From: Thauera terpenica 58Eu
Lineage (GTDB): Bacteria; Pseudomonadota; Gammaproteobacteria; Burkholderiales; Rhodocyclaceae
NCBI RefSeq assembly: GCF_000443165.1
Contig: NZ_ATJV01000081.1
Location: 1 to 64,000, forward strand
Direction of reading: 5' to 3'
DNA: 64,000 bases
Position numbers and translations under genes: made by a program. Position 1 is the first letter of the stretch. The number at the start of each line of letters is the position of its first letter. This document shows, in pieces, positions 26,333 to 36,299 of this stretch. A model generated the notes under the pieces. That model saw nothing but the letters and a program-made list of their open reading frames with translations, was not told the DNA's origin and ran no database searches.

Positions 26333-28948
26333 ATGAGCAAGCAACTGATCATCGCGGAAAAGCCCTCCGTCGCGCAGGACATCGCCCGCGCGCTGGGCGG
26401 CTTCACCAAGGAGAAGGACTATTTCGAGTCGGACGACTATGTACTGTCGTCGGCCATCGGTCATCTTCTCGAGCTCGCCGTGCCTGAAGAATTCGAGGTC
26501 AAGCGCGGCAAGTGGACCTTCGCTCATCTGCCGGTGATTCCGCCGCATTTCGCGGTCAAACCGATCGAGAAGACCGAGGACAGGCTCAAGCTGCTCACCC
26601 GTCTGATCAAGCGCAAGGACGTCACCGGTCTGATCAACGCCTGTGACGCGGGGCGCGAGGGCGAGCTCATCTTCAATTTCATCGTCCAGCACGCGGGCAC
26701 CAAGAAGCCGATGCAGCGCCTGTGGCTGCAGTCGATGACCACGCAGGCGATCCGTGACGGCTTCTCCCATCTGCGCGCGGCGGAGGACGTCGAAGGCTTG
26801 CGCAACGCGGCCATCTGCCGCGCCGAATCCGACTGGCTGATCGGCATCAACGGCACGCGCGCGATGACCGCGTTCAACTCCAAGACCGGTGGCTTTCACC
26901 TCACCACGGTGGGCCGGGTGCAGACCCCCACGCTGGCGCTGGTGGTCGAGCGCGAAGACCGCATCCGCAAGTTCAAGTCGCGCGACTACTGGGAGCTGGA
27001 AGCCACCTTCGGCGCCGCCGCCGGGCACTACCCGGGACGCTGGTTCGACGAGAAGTTCAAGCGCCCGGAAGGCGACGAACACGCCACCGCCTTCCGCCTG
27101 TGGGACAAGGCCCAGGCCGAAGCCATCCGCGCCAAGTGCGAGGGCAAGGCGGGCGAGGTGAGCGAGGAGTCCAAACCCTCCACGCAACTCTCGCCCCTGC
27201 TCTTCGACCTCACCAGCCTGCAGCGCGAAGCCAACGGCCGCTTCGGTTTCTCCGCCCGCGTCACGCTGCAACTGGCGCAGGCGCTGTATGAGAAGCACAA
27301 GGTACTGACTTATCCGCGTACCGACGCCCGCGCCCTGCCCGAAGACTACATCCCGACCGTAAACGAGGTCGTTCTCGGCCTGCCCGAACAGTACGCACCT
27401 TTCGCCAAGGAGATCGTCGAGCAGGGCTGGATCAAGCCCAACAAGCGCATCTTCAACAACGCCAAGATCTCCGACCACTTCGCCATCATCCCGACCGGCA
27501 AACTCCCCAAGAGCTTGTCGGAAGCCGAACAGAAGATCTACGACCTGGTGACCAAGCGCTTCCTGGCGGTGTTCTACCCCGCCGCCGAGTACCAGATCAC
27601 CACCCGCATCACCCGCATCGAAAGCGAGGCCTTCAAGACCGAAGGCAAGGTGCTGGTCAATCCGGGCTGGCTCAGCGTGTACGGCAAGGAAGCGGCCAGC
27701 GACGACAAGGACGCCAAGGACGGAGGCAGCCCGCAGTTGGTCGCAGTCAAGCAGGGTGAGACGGTGTCGACCGAGGACATCACGCTCAAGTCGCTGCAGA
27801 CCAAGCCACCGGCGCGCTACAACGAAGCCACCTTGCTGTCGGCGATGGAAGGCGCGGGCAAGATGGTCGACGATGAGGAACTGCGCGCGGCGATGGCCGA
27901 GCGCGGCCTGGGCACGCCGGCGACGCGGGCACAGACCATCGAGGGCCTGATCAGCGAGCAGTACATCCACCGTGATGGTCGCGAGCTGATTCCGAGCGCG
28001 AAGGCCTTCTCCCTGATCACGCTGCTCAAGGGTCTCGGCGTCACCGCCCTGACCTCGCCCGAGCTGACCGGGGGCTGGGAATACAAGCTGTCGCGCATGG
28101 AGCGCGGTGAACTGAGCCGCGAAGCCTTCATGCAGGAGATCGGCGACATGGCGCGCGAGGTGGTCGAGCGCGCCAAGCGCTATGAGTCCGACACCGTGCC
28201 CGGCGAATTCGTCACCCTGCAAACGCCGTGTCCGAAATGCGGCGGGGTGGTGAAGGAGAACTACAAGAAGTTCGCCTGCCAGAGTTGCGACTGGAGCACC
28301 TGGAAGATCGTTGCCGGGCGCCAGTTCGAATACAGCGAGATCGAGGCCTTGTTGCGCGAGGGCAAGGTCGGCCCCCTGCTGGGCTTTCGCAACAAGATGG
28401 GGCGGCTGTTCAATGCCGATGTCGTGCTCAACGAGGACAAGCAGCCCGCCTTCGATTTCGGTCAGCCGAAGGAAGGCGAGGAAGCCGAGGCGGTGGACTT
28501 CTCCGCTCAGGAGAGCATAGGCGCCTGCCCGAAGTGCGCCAGCCGGGTGTTCGAACACGGCATGTCCTACGTGTGCGAGAAATCGGTCGGCCCGGACAAG
28601 AGCTGCGACTTCCGCTCCGGCAAGATCATCCTGCAGCAGCCGATCGAGCGCGAGCAGATGCTCAAGTTGCTGACCGAGGGCAGAACCGATCTGCTCAAGG
28701 GCTTCGTGTCGGCACGCACACGGCGCAAGTTCTCCGCCTTTCTGGTGCGCGGCAAGGACGGCAAGGTGGGCTTCGAATTCGAAGTGAAGACCCCCAAGGC
28801 CGGCGCCAAGGCCAACGCCAAGACGGCGGCCAGCAAGAGCGCGAAGGACGCCACTGAGGCCGCTGGCGCTAATGACGACGGAGTCGCCGCACCGAAAGCC
28901 AGGAAGGCGCCCGCAAAGAAGCGCACCGCCACGCCCAAGGCGAGCTGA
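26333..28948 (+). CDS. topB: DNA topoisomerase III
   Basis: 871 aa. Type IA topoisomerase: Toprim domain with IIAEKPSVAQDIARAL and the metal site CDAGREGE; active-site tyrosine in VLTYPRTDARALPEDY. Two zinc-finger-like cysteine clusters at the C-terminus (CPKCGGVV...CQSC and CPKCASRV...C). The last about 60 residues form a Lys/Ala-rich tail, likely nonspecific DNA binding. It relaxes and decatenates single-strand-containing DNA. It is longer than E. coli TopB (653 aa) because of the zinc and basic regions, as usual in this group. Confidence 0.95.
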   Translation: MSKQLIIAEKPSVAQDIARALGGFTKEKDYFESDDYVLSSAIGHLLELAVPEEFEVKRGKWTFAHLPVIPPHFAVKPIEKTEDRLKLLTRLIKRKDVTGLINACDAGREGELIFNFIVQHAGTKKPMQRLWLQSMTTQAIRDGFSHLRAAEDVEGLRNAAICRAESDWLIGINGTRAMTAFNSKTGGFHLTTVGRVQTPTLALVVEREDRIRKFKSRDYWELEATFGAAAGHYPGRWFDEKFKRPEGDEHATAFRLWDKAQAEAIRAKCEGKAGEVSEESKPSTQLSPLLFDLTSLQREANGRFGFSARVTLQLAQALYEKHKVLTYPRTDARALPEDYIPTVNEVVLGLPEQYAPFAKEIVEQGWIKPNKRIFNNAKISDHFAIIPTGKLPKSLSEAEQKIYDLVTKRFLAVFYPAAEYQITTRITRIESEAFKTEGKVLVNPGWLSVYGKEAASDDKDAKDGGSPQLVAVKQGETVSTEDITLKSLQTKPPARYNEATLLSAMEGAGKMVDDEELRAAMAERGLGTPATRAQTIEGLISEQYIHRDGRELIPSAKAFSLITLLKGLGVTALTSPELTGGWEYKLSRMERGELSREAFMQEIGDMAREVVERAKRYESDTVPGEFVTLQTPCPKCGGVVKENYKKFACQSCDWSTWKIVAGRQFEYSEIEALLREGKVGPLLGFRNKMGRLFNADVVLNEDKQPAFDFGQPKEGEEAEAVDFSAQESIGACPKCASRVFEHGMSYVCEKSVGPDKSCDFRSGKIILQQPIEREQMLKLLTEGRTDLLKGFVSARTRRKFSAFLVRGKDGKVGFEFEVKTPKAGAKANAKTAASKSAKDATEAAGANDDGVAAPKARKAPAKKRTATPKAS

Positions 28949-28970
28949 ACGCCGCCGTCAGCAACGGGAA

Positions 28971-29002
28971 ACGGGCCGCGATTGCGGCCCGTGTCATTTT
29001 TA
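28971..29002 (+). terminator. Rho-independent terminator of topB
   Basis: ACGGGCCGC (28971-28979) pairs with GCGGCCCGT (28984-28992), 4-nt loop, followed by GTCATTTTTAA. It lies 22 bp after the topB stop and just before the convergent oxyR. Confidence 0.85.
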
Positions 29003-29039
29003 AGCCGACTGAACTCGAGCACCCCGCGTACGCTTCTGC

Positions 29040-29960
29040 TCAGGCGCGCCCGACCACCTTCACCCCGGGCAGCTCGCTGTCGAGGATGGCCCGGCGCAAC
29101 ACGTCGATGGCGCCGTTGCGTGGATAGGTCACCCGCCACGCCAGGGCAACACGGCGCGAAGGCTGGGGGTCGGAGAACGGTCGCACGGCAACGAGCGGAT
29201 TGTGTACGGCCAATTCATCCGCTGCAGAACTGGGTAGCACCGTCACCCCCAGCCCGGTCGCCACCATGTGCCGAATCGTCTCCAGAGAGCTGCCTTCGAG
29301 GGTGCGCTGCAAGCCGCCAAGATTGCGGCAAGCCGGGCACACCTCGAGCACCTGATCGCGAAAGCAGTTGCCGGCTCCGAGCAGGAGCAACTGATCTTCG
29401 GCCAGCTGTTGCGCGTCGACCTGTGCGCCCTGGGTCCAGGCGTGCGCGGCCGGCATCAGGACGCGAAAGGGCTCGTCATACACCGGCTGGGCCACGACGC
29501 CCGCCTCCTCCAGAGGCAGACTGATGATGATGACGTCGAGCTCGCCGCGCTTGAGTACCTCGACCAGGCGCGCGGTGTAGTTCTCATGGATGATCAGCGG
29601 CATGCGTGGCGCCAGCTCATGCACGCGCGGAATCAGCCGTGGCAGCAGATAAGGGCCGATGGTGTAGATCACACCGACGCGCAAGGGGCCAGCGAGCGGA
29701 TCCTTTCCGGCTGCGGCGATCTCATGGATCTGCGTCGCCTCCATCAGCACTTTCTCGGCCTGCACGACGATGCGTCGCCCGGTTTCGGTGATCTTGACCT
29801 CGGACGCACTGCGTTCGAAGAGCTGTACACCGAGTTCTTCCTCGACTTTCTTCACCGCCACCGAAAGCGTCGGCTGGGAAACATGACATTTTTCCGCCGC
29901 ACGGCCGAAGTGCCGTTCGCGGGCGAGAGCGACGAGATAGCGCAGGTCAGTCAGAGTCAT
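29040..29960 (-). CDS. oxyR: Hydrogen peroxide-sensing LysR regulator OxyR
   Basis: 306 aa from ATG 29960. LysR-type HTH at the N-terminus (MTLTDLRYLVALARERHFG, CHVSQPTLSVAVKKVEEELG). The sensing pair Cys199 and Cys208, in GNCFRDQVLEVC, lies at exactly the E. coli OxyR positions, so this is a true peroxide sensor rather than a generic LysR protein. It is divergent from the TonB-dependent receptor gene; the 130-bp gap contains a loose AT-rich palindrome (30051-30074), which may hold their promoters. Confidence 0.93.
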   Translation of the reverse strand: MTLTDLRYLVALARERHFGRAAEKCHVSQPTLSVAVKKVEEELGVQLFERSASEVKITETGRRIVVQAEKVLMEATQIHEIAAAGKDPLAGPLRVGVIYTIGPYLLPRLIPRVHELAPRMPLIIHENYTARLVEVLKRGELDVIIISLPLEEAGVVAQPVYDEPFRVLMPAAHAWTQGAQVDAQQLAEDQLLLLGAGNCFRDQVLEVCPACRNLGGLQRTLEGSSLETIRHMVATGLGVTVLPSSAADELAVHNPLVAVRPFSDPQPSRRVALAWRVTYPRNGAIDVLRRAILDSELPGVKVVGRA

Positions 29961-30090
29961 GGTCCGGGCCCCCGTAGCGTGGCTGAAAGCCCGAGTTGGG
30001 CATCGCCGGATGTTACCGCGTCCGCCACCCTGCAGCATCACTGCCGGCAAGCGATATACTTCACGACATATTGCGGAGCCCGACTATCCA

Positions 30091-32127
30091 ATGCACCCCA
30101 GCTTGCGTCACGCGCTGACGCTGACTGCCATTCAGTGCCTGGCGCTGTCGCCGTCAAACGCGGCTGAATACGAGTTCTTCGAAACGCTGCCACTGGTACT
30201 GAGTGGCTCCCGTCTGCCGCAATCGCTGCCCGACGCGCCGGGCGCGGTCACCGTGATCGATGCGGACAGGATCGCAGCCACGGGCTACCGTGATCTCGCG
30301 CGCGTGCTGCGGCTGGTGCCAGGATTTCAGCTTGCCCAGGAGCGCGGCGGAAAGCACTGGGTGACCTATCACGGCCTGGGGATGGATGTTCCCCAGCAAA
30401 TGCAGGTCATGATCGACGGCCGTCCATCGCCGAGCACGCATTTCAACCAGCTTCCCGAGCGCATCCTGCTGCAGGATATCGAGCGTATCGAGGTCTTGCG
30501 CGGCTCGAACTCAGCCGCTTACGGCTCCAACGCCTTCCACGGCGCGGTCAACATCACCACCCGTCACAGTGCCTCGGAGACCGGCAGCGCGCTGCGCTTC
30601 ATGGCAGGCACGGAAGGCATCAGCGGCGTGAGTGCGCGTCACACCGCCGGGAGCGGACTGCATAGCCTGCGCATCACGGCTGCTCACGAGAAAGACGATG
30701 GCTTCGACGGCTTGCGCGACGGCACACGCACCAACGCGCTGAGCATACGCAGCGACCTGCAGCTCAACACCCATGACGAAGTCACCCTGAGCGCAAACGT
30801 CGGCGAAAGCGTGGTTGAGGAAGGCTATGCCGGCTCCATCTTCAACTCCGCGAAAGAGCGCGAAGCACGCAATTACGGTCAGGCCCTGCTGTTGCGCTGG
30901 CGTCACGCCAGCAGCGCCGACGATGAATGGCTGCTGACCACGTCCTGGGACAGGCGGAAAGTGAAAGACGCGTGGCAGCTTGACACCACGATCAATGTGC
31001 CTTTCCCCCTGCTCGGCAGGGTGCCGGCGCTCACCTCAGCGGTGGGCAATGACCTCACCATCGAATACCACACGCTGGAACTGCAACAACAGACGCGCTT
31101 GAACAGTGACAGCCGCCTGGCCTGGGGCACGGAGCTGCGCCACACGCGCAATGAGTCAGCGTATTACTTCAACGCCGAGCGCGAAGTGTCGCGTCTGGAG
31201 CGCCGCGTCTTCGCCAATCTGGAGTGGCGCAGCGCGCCGGCATGGCTATGGAACTTCGCCGGCTTGGTCGAGCAGGTGGAGGGCGACTCCGCTCATTTCG
31301 CACCACGCGCCTTCCTTAACTGGCAACCCGACCCGAACCGAACCTGGCGCCTTGGCTACTCGCGCGCCTGGCGTCAACCCGCTCTGTTCGAACGTCGAGT
31401 GGACGTCCGAATCCTGGATCAGTCCGGAACACTGCTGCAGTGGCGGCAGATGCCGGCACATGACTTGCAACCACAACGTATCGACGCGGCCGAACTGGGC
31501 TACCTGGGGGTGAGCGCTGACCGCAGGACGACGCTCGACGTCCGCCTTTTCCACGAACGTATTCAGGACCTTATCGTTCGCAATCCAGTCGCAGGCGATT
31601 TGCCTGCAGCAGGCGTCTTGCCGGATACCTTGCGCGAGAGCCTGCGCGGTACGCGCTGGGAGAATGATCCCGGTCAGCTGCGCCTGAACGGCATTGAATA
31701 TCAAGTGCGCACACGACCGCTGCGCAAGACCGAATTCATCCTCGCGCACAGCCTGATCGATCGCCGCGCGGACGACGAAAAACTCCGCCTCAAGGTCGCG
31801 CCCTACACCGCGAGCCTGAGCTGGCTGCAGGAGATCGGGCAGTGGAAGTCGATGCTGAGCGTGCTGCGCATGGGGTCGATCGATGCCGGCTTCAGCTACG
31901 CGCCCGGCTTCAGCTCCAGCGTACCCGCTTACACCACCGTCGACTGGAGCGTGGCGCGCAACTTCCGCGTGCGCGAAAACGAGCTTGAAATCCGCCTCAG
32001 TGGCATCAATCTGCTTGGCAACCATCAGGAGCTGGTGAATCGCCTGCGCCAATCGCAGTCAGGCACTCATCAGCCGGTCAATGAAGTCGGACGCCAGCTT
32101 TACCTGTCCCTGCAAACGCAGTTCTGA
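30091..32127 (+). CDS. TonB-dependent outer-membrane receptor
   Basis: 678 aa from ATG 30091. Signal peptide (about 1-24). Plug domain about 40-160: GAVTVIDADRIAATGYRDLA, VLRLVPGFQLA, VMIDGRPSP, IERIEVLRGSNSAAYGSNAF, then GAVNITT. A 22-strand barrel follows, ending in an aromatic residue (LQTQF), as needed for outer-membrane insertion. It imports a metal complex or cofactor using TonB energy; the ligand (siderophore, heme or other) cannot be read from the sequence. Its placement next to oxyR hints at iron or oxidative control. Confidence 0.9.
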   Translation: MHPSLRHALTLTAIQCLALSPSNAAEYEFFETLPLVLSGSRLPQSLPDAPGAVTVIDADRIAATGYRDLARVLRLVPGFQLAQERGGKHWVTYHGLGMDVPQQMQVMIDGRPSPSTHFNQLPERILLQDIERIEVLRGSNSAAYGSNAFHGAVNITTRHSASETGSALRFMAGTEGISGVSARHTAGSGLHSLRITAAHEKDDGFDGLRDGTRTNALSIRSDLQLNTHDEVTLSANVGESVVEEGYAGSIFNSAKEREARNYGQALLLRWRHASSADDEWLLTTSWDRRKVKDAWQLDTTINVPFPLLGRVPALTSAVGNDLTIEYHTLELQQQTRLNSDSRLAWGTELRHTRNESAYYFNAEREVSRLERRVFANLEWRSAPAWLWNFAGLVEQVEGDSAHFAPRAFLNWQPDPNRTWRLGYSRAWRQPALFERRVDVRILDQSGTLLQWRQMPAHDLQPQRIDAAELGYLGVSADRRTTLDVRLFHERIQDLIVRNPVAGDLPAAGVLPDTLRESLRGTRWENDPGQLRLNGIEYQVRTRPLRKTEFILAHSLIDRRADDEKLRLKVAPYTASLSWLQEIGQWKSMLSVLRMGSIDAGFSYAPGFSSSVPAYTTVDWSVARNFRVRENELEIRLSGINLLGNHQELVNRLRQSQSGTHQPVNEVGRQLYLSLQTQF

Positions 32128-32150
32128 ACACGCTTGCGGCACGCCGCTTC

Positions 32151-32205
32151 ACTACCCGTTCCCGAGCCTGAGCTGAAAACACCCTCAGGCTCGGGAACGG
32201 GTAGT
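32151..32205. terminator. 22-bp perfect inverted repeat
   Basis: 32151-32172 is exactly complementary to 32184-32205, with an 11-nt loop (32173-32183). It lies 23 bp after the TonB-receptor stop and 66 bp before the protease start. No T-run follows on either strand. Probably an intrinsic-like or processing hairpin separating the two genes. Confidence 0.6.
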
Positions 32206-32271
32206 GCGATCAGGCGTCCACGACACTATCCACATAGCCTGAACAACCCCAAAAAACGCTTGGAAATCGAT

Positions 32272-33756
32272 ATGCGCAAAAATCTCGTCGCCAGTACGCT
32301 GGCCATCGCGCTCGCCAGCGCGCTTTCGCCAGGCAGCATCATCCCTTCCGCCGCTGCCCAGGCCACCGCGCCGGGGGCAGCTATCGTCACGCCCAATCGT
32401 TACGGCCTGCCCGACTTCGGCGACCTCGTCGAACAGGTCGGCCCCGCGGTGGTGAACATCAGCGTCGTGCAACAACAGCAGCAACAAGCCAGCAATGGAC
32501 AGAACCCATTCGCCAACGATCCCTTCTACGACTTCCTGCGCCGCTTCGGTGTACCCATGCCGGGCATGCCCGGCCAGCCCGGCAGGGGCCCGCGCGCGCG
32601 CCAGGGCATAGGCTCGGGCTTCATCGTCAGCCCGGACGGCTACGTGCTGACCAACGCCCACGTCGTGGCCGGTGAAGAGGGCGATGGGAGTGACGCCGCC
32701 CTGTCCGAAGTCACCGTGACCCTGATCGACAAGCGCGAGTTCAAGGCCACGGTGGTGGGTATCGACCGCCGCACCGATGTCGCCCTGCTCAAGATCGACG
32801 CCACCAAGCTGCCGAGCGTGACCATCGGCAAGGCGGACGAGGCCCGCGTCGGCGAATGGGTGGTGGCCATGGGCTCGCCCTTCGGCTTCGACAACACCGT
32901 CACCGCCGGCATCATCTCCGCCAAGGCCAGACGTTTGCCGGATGAGACCTATGTGCCCTTCATCCAGACCGATGTCGCCATCAATCCGGGCAACTCGGGC
33001 GGCCCACTGTTCAACCTTGCGGGCGAGGTGATCGGCATCAACTCGCAGATCTATTCCCGCTCGGGCGGCTTCATGGGGATCTCGTTTGCCATCCCGATCG
33101 ATGTTGCGATGAACATCAAGGACCAGCTCGTGACCCACGGCCGTGTACAGCGCGGTCGCCTGGGGATCGCCATTCAGGGCGTGGACAAGGATCTCGCCCA
33201 GTCTTTCGGCCTGCCTGACGCACGCGGCGCCCTCGTCGCCAGCGTGGAGCCAGGCAGCGCCGCAGAGAAAGCCGGCCTGCAGCCCGGCGACGTCGTGCTC
33301 GGTGTGAATGGCAAGCAGATAGTCGAATCTGCCGACCTGCCACGGGTGATCGGCGAGAAAAGGCCGGGTACGCGCATCCGCATGGAGGTGTGGCGTGATG
33401 GGCGCAGCCGCGACGTGGTGGCAACCCTTGACGAGCTCACTGCCGACACCCTCGCCAGCACCTCCACACCGAGCCAGGTGGAAAGCCTGAATACCAGCCT
33501 CGGCCTGAGCGCACGCGCACTGACCGAGCAGGAAGCCAGCCAGTTGCGTCTGCGCGGCGGTCTGGTGGTGGAAGGGGTGGACGGGCCTGCGGCACGCGCC
33601 GGCATGCAGCGCGGCGACATCATCCTCGCGCTCAACAACCAGCCGGTCACCAGCGTGGGCGAATTCCGCAACCTGCTCAAGAGCGCCGGCAAGCGCTTTG
33701 CGTTGCTCATTCAGCGCGGCGAGGCGCGCATCTTCGTGCCGCTGCGGCTGGAATGA
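32272..33756 (+). CDS. Periplasmic DegP/HtrA-type serine protease
   Basis: 494 aa from ATG 32272. Signal peptide (about 1-29). Trypsin-like domain with the full triad His130 (TNAHVV), Asp169 (RTDVALL) and Ser242 (GNSGGPLF); a Q-linker with six consecutive glutamines near the start (67-72); two PDZ domains (about 290-375 and 400-490). DegQ/MucD-like envelope quality-control protease and chaperone. The gene is alone; a hairpin (33764-33784) follows. Confidence 0.93.
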   Translation: MRKNLVASTLAIALASALSPGSIIPSAAAQATAPGAAIVTPNRYGLPDFGDLVEQVGPAVVNISVVQQQQQQASNGQNPFANDPFYDFLRRFGVPMPGMPGQPGRGPRARQGIGSGFIVSPDGYVLTNAHVVAGEEGDGSDAALSEVTVTLIDKREFKATVVGIDRRTDVALLKIDATKLPSVTIGKADEARVGEWVVAMGSPFGFDNTVTAGIISAKARRLPDETYVPFIQTDVAINPGNSGGPLFNLAGEVIGINSQIYSRSGGFMGISFAIPIDVAMNIKDQLVTHGRVQRGRLGIAIQGVDKDLAQSFGLPDARGALVASVEPGSAAEKAGLQPGDVVLGVNGKQIVESADLPRVIGEKRPGTRIRMEVWRDGRSRDVVATLDELTADTLASTSTPSQVESLNTSLGLSARALTEQEASQLRLRGGLVVEGVDGPAARAGMQRGDIILALNNQPVTSVGEFRNLLKSAGKRFALLIQRGEARIFVPLRLE

Positions 33757-33763
33757 TGCAACT

Positions 33764-33784
33764 GGCCGGGCCTCGTGCCCGGCC
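33764..33784. terminator. Bidirectional hairpin between convergent genes
   Basis: GGCCGGGC (33764-33771) pairs with GCCCGGCC (33777-33784), 5-nt loop. It separates the protease from the convergent chemoreceptor gene; no T-run. Confidence 0.45.
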
Positions 33785-33807
33785 CCATGCGCTGCAGCGC
33801 GCGTCGC

Positions 33808-35442
33808 CTAAACACGAAAGCGTCCGACCGATTCCTGCATGCGCGCCGCGAGCTGCTCCAGCTCGAGCGCGGCGTTGACGGTTTGCGCGATGGCGAGGTT
33901 GTTCTCGCCCGCCATGCTGGCGATGTCGTCGATGCTCAGGGTCACCGAGGCGCTGGAGCGGCGTTGTTCAGCGGTCGCGGCGGCGATGTTGTCCAGGCCC
34001 TCTCCCACCTCCGCCACCAGGGCATTCGCCGTCGCCAGCACACTCGCTACATCCTCAGCCATGGTATGGCTCGATTCGAGATGCTGCAGACCGCTCTCGA
34101 TCGCGCCCTGCACCGAGTCCGAGCGGCGCCCGATCTCGCGCGTGATGGTGTCAATTTCACCGGCCGAGCGTGCCGACTTTTCTGCGAGCTTGCGCACCTC
34201 GTCGGCGACCACCGCAAAGCCCCGGCCCTGCTCACCAGCGCGCGCAGCCTCGATCGCGGCATTGAGCGCGAGCAGATTGGTCTGCTCCGCGATCTCACGC
34301 ACCTCACGCGTCATGCGCGAGATCGCCCGCGTCGATTCGACGAAATCACTCACCGTGCCCGCCATCTGCCGCACCGCCGCTTCGACCTGCCCCATCTCAC
34401 CCATCAGTTGCTGCAGGCTGTGCTGACCTTCACGCGACCGTGCCAGGCTGTCGTGCGAACGCTCGCGCACCGCAGCCGTGCTGTCGGCAATATGGGTGAT
34501 GCTATCGCCCATCGCATCGACCGCCGCCGCCGCGCTCACCGAGCTGTCGTTCTGTCGATGCGAGCGCTGCGCCAGGTCGGAAGCGCCGCTTGCCAGACGC
34601 TGTGCAGCCGTCGTCACCGCGCCCGCCGCTTCTCCCACCTGTGCCACGAGCGCGCCGATCACACCCATCATGTTATTGAACGAACCCGCGGTACGACCGA
34701 TCTCGTCATCGCCGCCACGGTCCAGGCGACGCCTCAGGTCACCGCCGCCGTGCGCGATCTCGGCCAGGTTGGCGGCCAGATGCGACAGCGGCAGGGTGAC
34801 GAAACGGCGAATGAAGAAGAACACGAAACCGAGCACGGGCAGCGACACCAGCAGCGCGAAGAAGATACTGTTGTTGCGGAACTCGGTGACCGCGGCATCG
34901 GCCTTGTCCAGCGACACGCGCATGCTGACCACGCCCAGTGGCACACCCTCGGCGACCTGATGGCAGGCGATGCAGTCCTTGCCCAGCCAGCTACGCGATG
35001 CCAGCGCCGGCATCACCACGCGCAGGTGCTCGCCATATTCTGCGTTGTGTTCGACCGTCATCAAGGCCTTGCCGTCGGCAAGGGCCTGACGTTCGACCGC
35101 ATCGGCCTTGAACTCGCCATCCGGGCCGGGGCCGAACACCTTGCTCACCTCTTCGCCCCGGATCACCTTCAGGTCGCGCACCACCGACAATTCCTTGATC
35201 TGATCGAGAAACACGTCGCGCTGGGCGACGGTGCCGGTAATCATCATGCCGGTGAGCCCCGCCATGGTCATTTCATTGACCGTGGCGGCAAAGTCCTTCG
35301 CCTGCTCGATTGCCATGTCGCGCGTGACGCGTGTTTCCCATGCAATCATGCTGCCCCAGGCGATCACCAGCATCAGCCAGATAGCGGCGGTGAGCCGAAG
35401 CCAGATCGGAGTATCCGCAAGGCGGCGCATCATCATCTCCAC
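33808..35442 (-). CDS. Methyl-accepting chemotaxis protein with periplasmic heme c site
   Basis: 544 aa. TM1 about 13-34; periplasmic sensor about 35-187; TM2 about 190-212; HAMP about 210-265; the cytoplasmic methyl-accepting domain has the hairpin-tip signature [39 protein letters not shown] (quoted only as a landmark by its first residues [10 protein letters not shown]). The sensor contains CIACH at 157-161, a covalent heme c motif, so this is probably a redox- or gas-sensing chemoreceptor. Heme c-containing chemoreceptor sensors are known in Geobacter. It is divergent from cytochrome c' at 35684. Confidence 0.88.
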   Translation of the reverse strand: MEMMMRRLADTPIWLRLTAAIWLMLVIAWGSMIAWETRVTRDMAIEQAKDFAATVNEMTMAGLTGMMITGTVAQRDVFLDQIKELSVVRDLKVIRGEEVSKVFGPGPDGEFKADAVERQALADGKALMTVEHNAEYGEHLRVVMPALASRSWLGKDCIACHQVAEGVPLGVVSMRVSLDKADAAVTEFRNNSIFFALLVSLPVLGFVFFFIRRFVTLPLSHLAANLAEIAHGGGDLRRRLDRGGDDEIGRTAGSFNNMMGVIGALVAQVGEAAGAVTTAAQRLASGASDLAQRSHRQNDSSVSAAAAVDAMGDSITHIADSTAAVRERSHDSLARSREGQHSLQQLMGEMGQVEAAVRQMAGTVSDFVESTRAISRMTREVREIAEQTNLLALNAAIEAARAGEQGRGFAVVADEVRKLAEKSARSAGEIDTITREIGRRSDSVQGAIESGLQHLESSHTMAEDVASVLATANALVAEVGEGLDNIAAATAEQRRSSASVTLSIDDIASMAGENNLAIAQTVNAALELEQLAARMQESVGRFRV

Positions 35443-35556
35443 ATCCGCATTGGCGGATCACAGTTGCCCACAAACAGGCTCGCAGCTCATCAACGGCCAC
35501 TGTGGGGCAATTCTTGAACGAAAAACCGCGGTTTGCATCGGACTCATGCAGCACAA

Positions 35557-35576
35557 ATATCAAGCAATCCTGATAT
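35557..35576. promoter_or_regulatory. Palindrome between chemoreceptor and cytochrome c' genes
   Basis: ATATCA (35557-35562) and TGATAT (35571-35576) form a perfect inverted repeat with an 8-nt spacer. It overlaps a possible -10 (TGATATAAA) for the cytochrome gene. It does not match the FNR/NNR site (TTGAT-N4-ATCAA). A regulator is unknown. Confidence 0.4.
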
Positions 35577-35683
35577 AAAGGGGCGTTGAACCATCGTTGC
35601 ACGAGCTTGGTCGCAATACGGCCCGGTGTTCAGCAACGCCATTTCAGGCTACTTTCTGTTTTCATCCACTCACGAGGTTATCA

Positions 35684-36142
35684 ATGAAGAAGATCATCGC
35701 GCTCGGCATCATCGCACTTTCCCTGGCTGGTACTGCGTCGGCCCAGGTCAAACCCGAAGAGCAGATCAAGTACCGCCAGGCCGGCTACAGCTTCATGTCC
35801 TGGAACATGGGCAAGATCAAGGCCAACCTCGAAGGTGAGTACAACACCCAGCAAGTCCAGGCCGCTGCCAACGCCATCGCCGCCATCGCCGGTTCGGGCA
35901 TGGGCGCGCTGTATGGCCCGGGCACGGACAAGGACATCGGCGAGGTCAAGACCCGCGTCAAGCCCGAGTTCTTCGATCCGGCCAACGGCCCGGACATCGG
36001 CAAGATCGCCACCAACTTCAACACCGCGGCCGCAGAGCTGGCGAAGGTCGCTGCCGGCGGCGACAAGGCCGCAGTGCAGAAGGCATTCGGCGCAACGGGC
36101 GAGACCTGCAAGGCCTGTCACGACAAGTACCGCATGGAGTGA
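35684..36142 (+). CDS. Cytochrome c'
   Basis: 152 aa from ATG 35684, with GAGGT upstream. Signal peptide (about 1-20, cleavage at ASAQ). The mature protein is a four-helix bundle ending in CKACHDKYR, the C-terminal heme motif of class II cytochromes c. Family members bind NO and CO in the periplasm and protect against nitrosative stress. It has its own promoter region shared with the heme chemoreceptor and its own terminator; cytochrome b561 lies 600 bp further on. Confidence 0.93.
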   Translation: MKKIIALGIIALSLAGTASAQVKPEEQIKYRQAGYSFMSWNMGKIKANLEGEYNTQQVQAAANAIAAIAGSGMGALYGPGTDKDIGEVKTRVKPEFFDPANGPDIGKIATNFNTAAAELAKVAAGGDKAAVQKAFGATGETCKACHDKYRME

Positions 36143-36166
36143 TCCTCAGCCGCTCACACGCGCAAG

Positions 36167-36191
36167 AGCCACCCTCAGGGGTGGCTTTTTT
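36167..36191 (+). terminator. Rho-independent terminator of cytochrome c' gene
   Basis: AGCCACCC (36167-36174) pairs with GGGTGGCT (36179-36186), TCAG loop, followed by a run of T (36186-36191). Confidence 0.92.
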
Positions 36192-36299
36192 ACGCGCTGA
36201 AGCGCAACTGCGTGGGGGTGGCCGAGCGAAAGAAGGAAGGAAGCGGGGCGCATGACGACGCTTTTTGACTGATGTGCACCCAGCGGGCAACATCACCCC

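Noticed and set aside
26324-28558. A 744-codon minus-strand ORF
   Set aside because: It is antisense to topB, which has clear topoisomerase motifs; the ORF is a GC-rich shadow with no family features.
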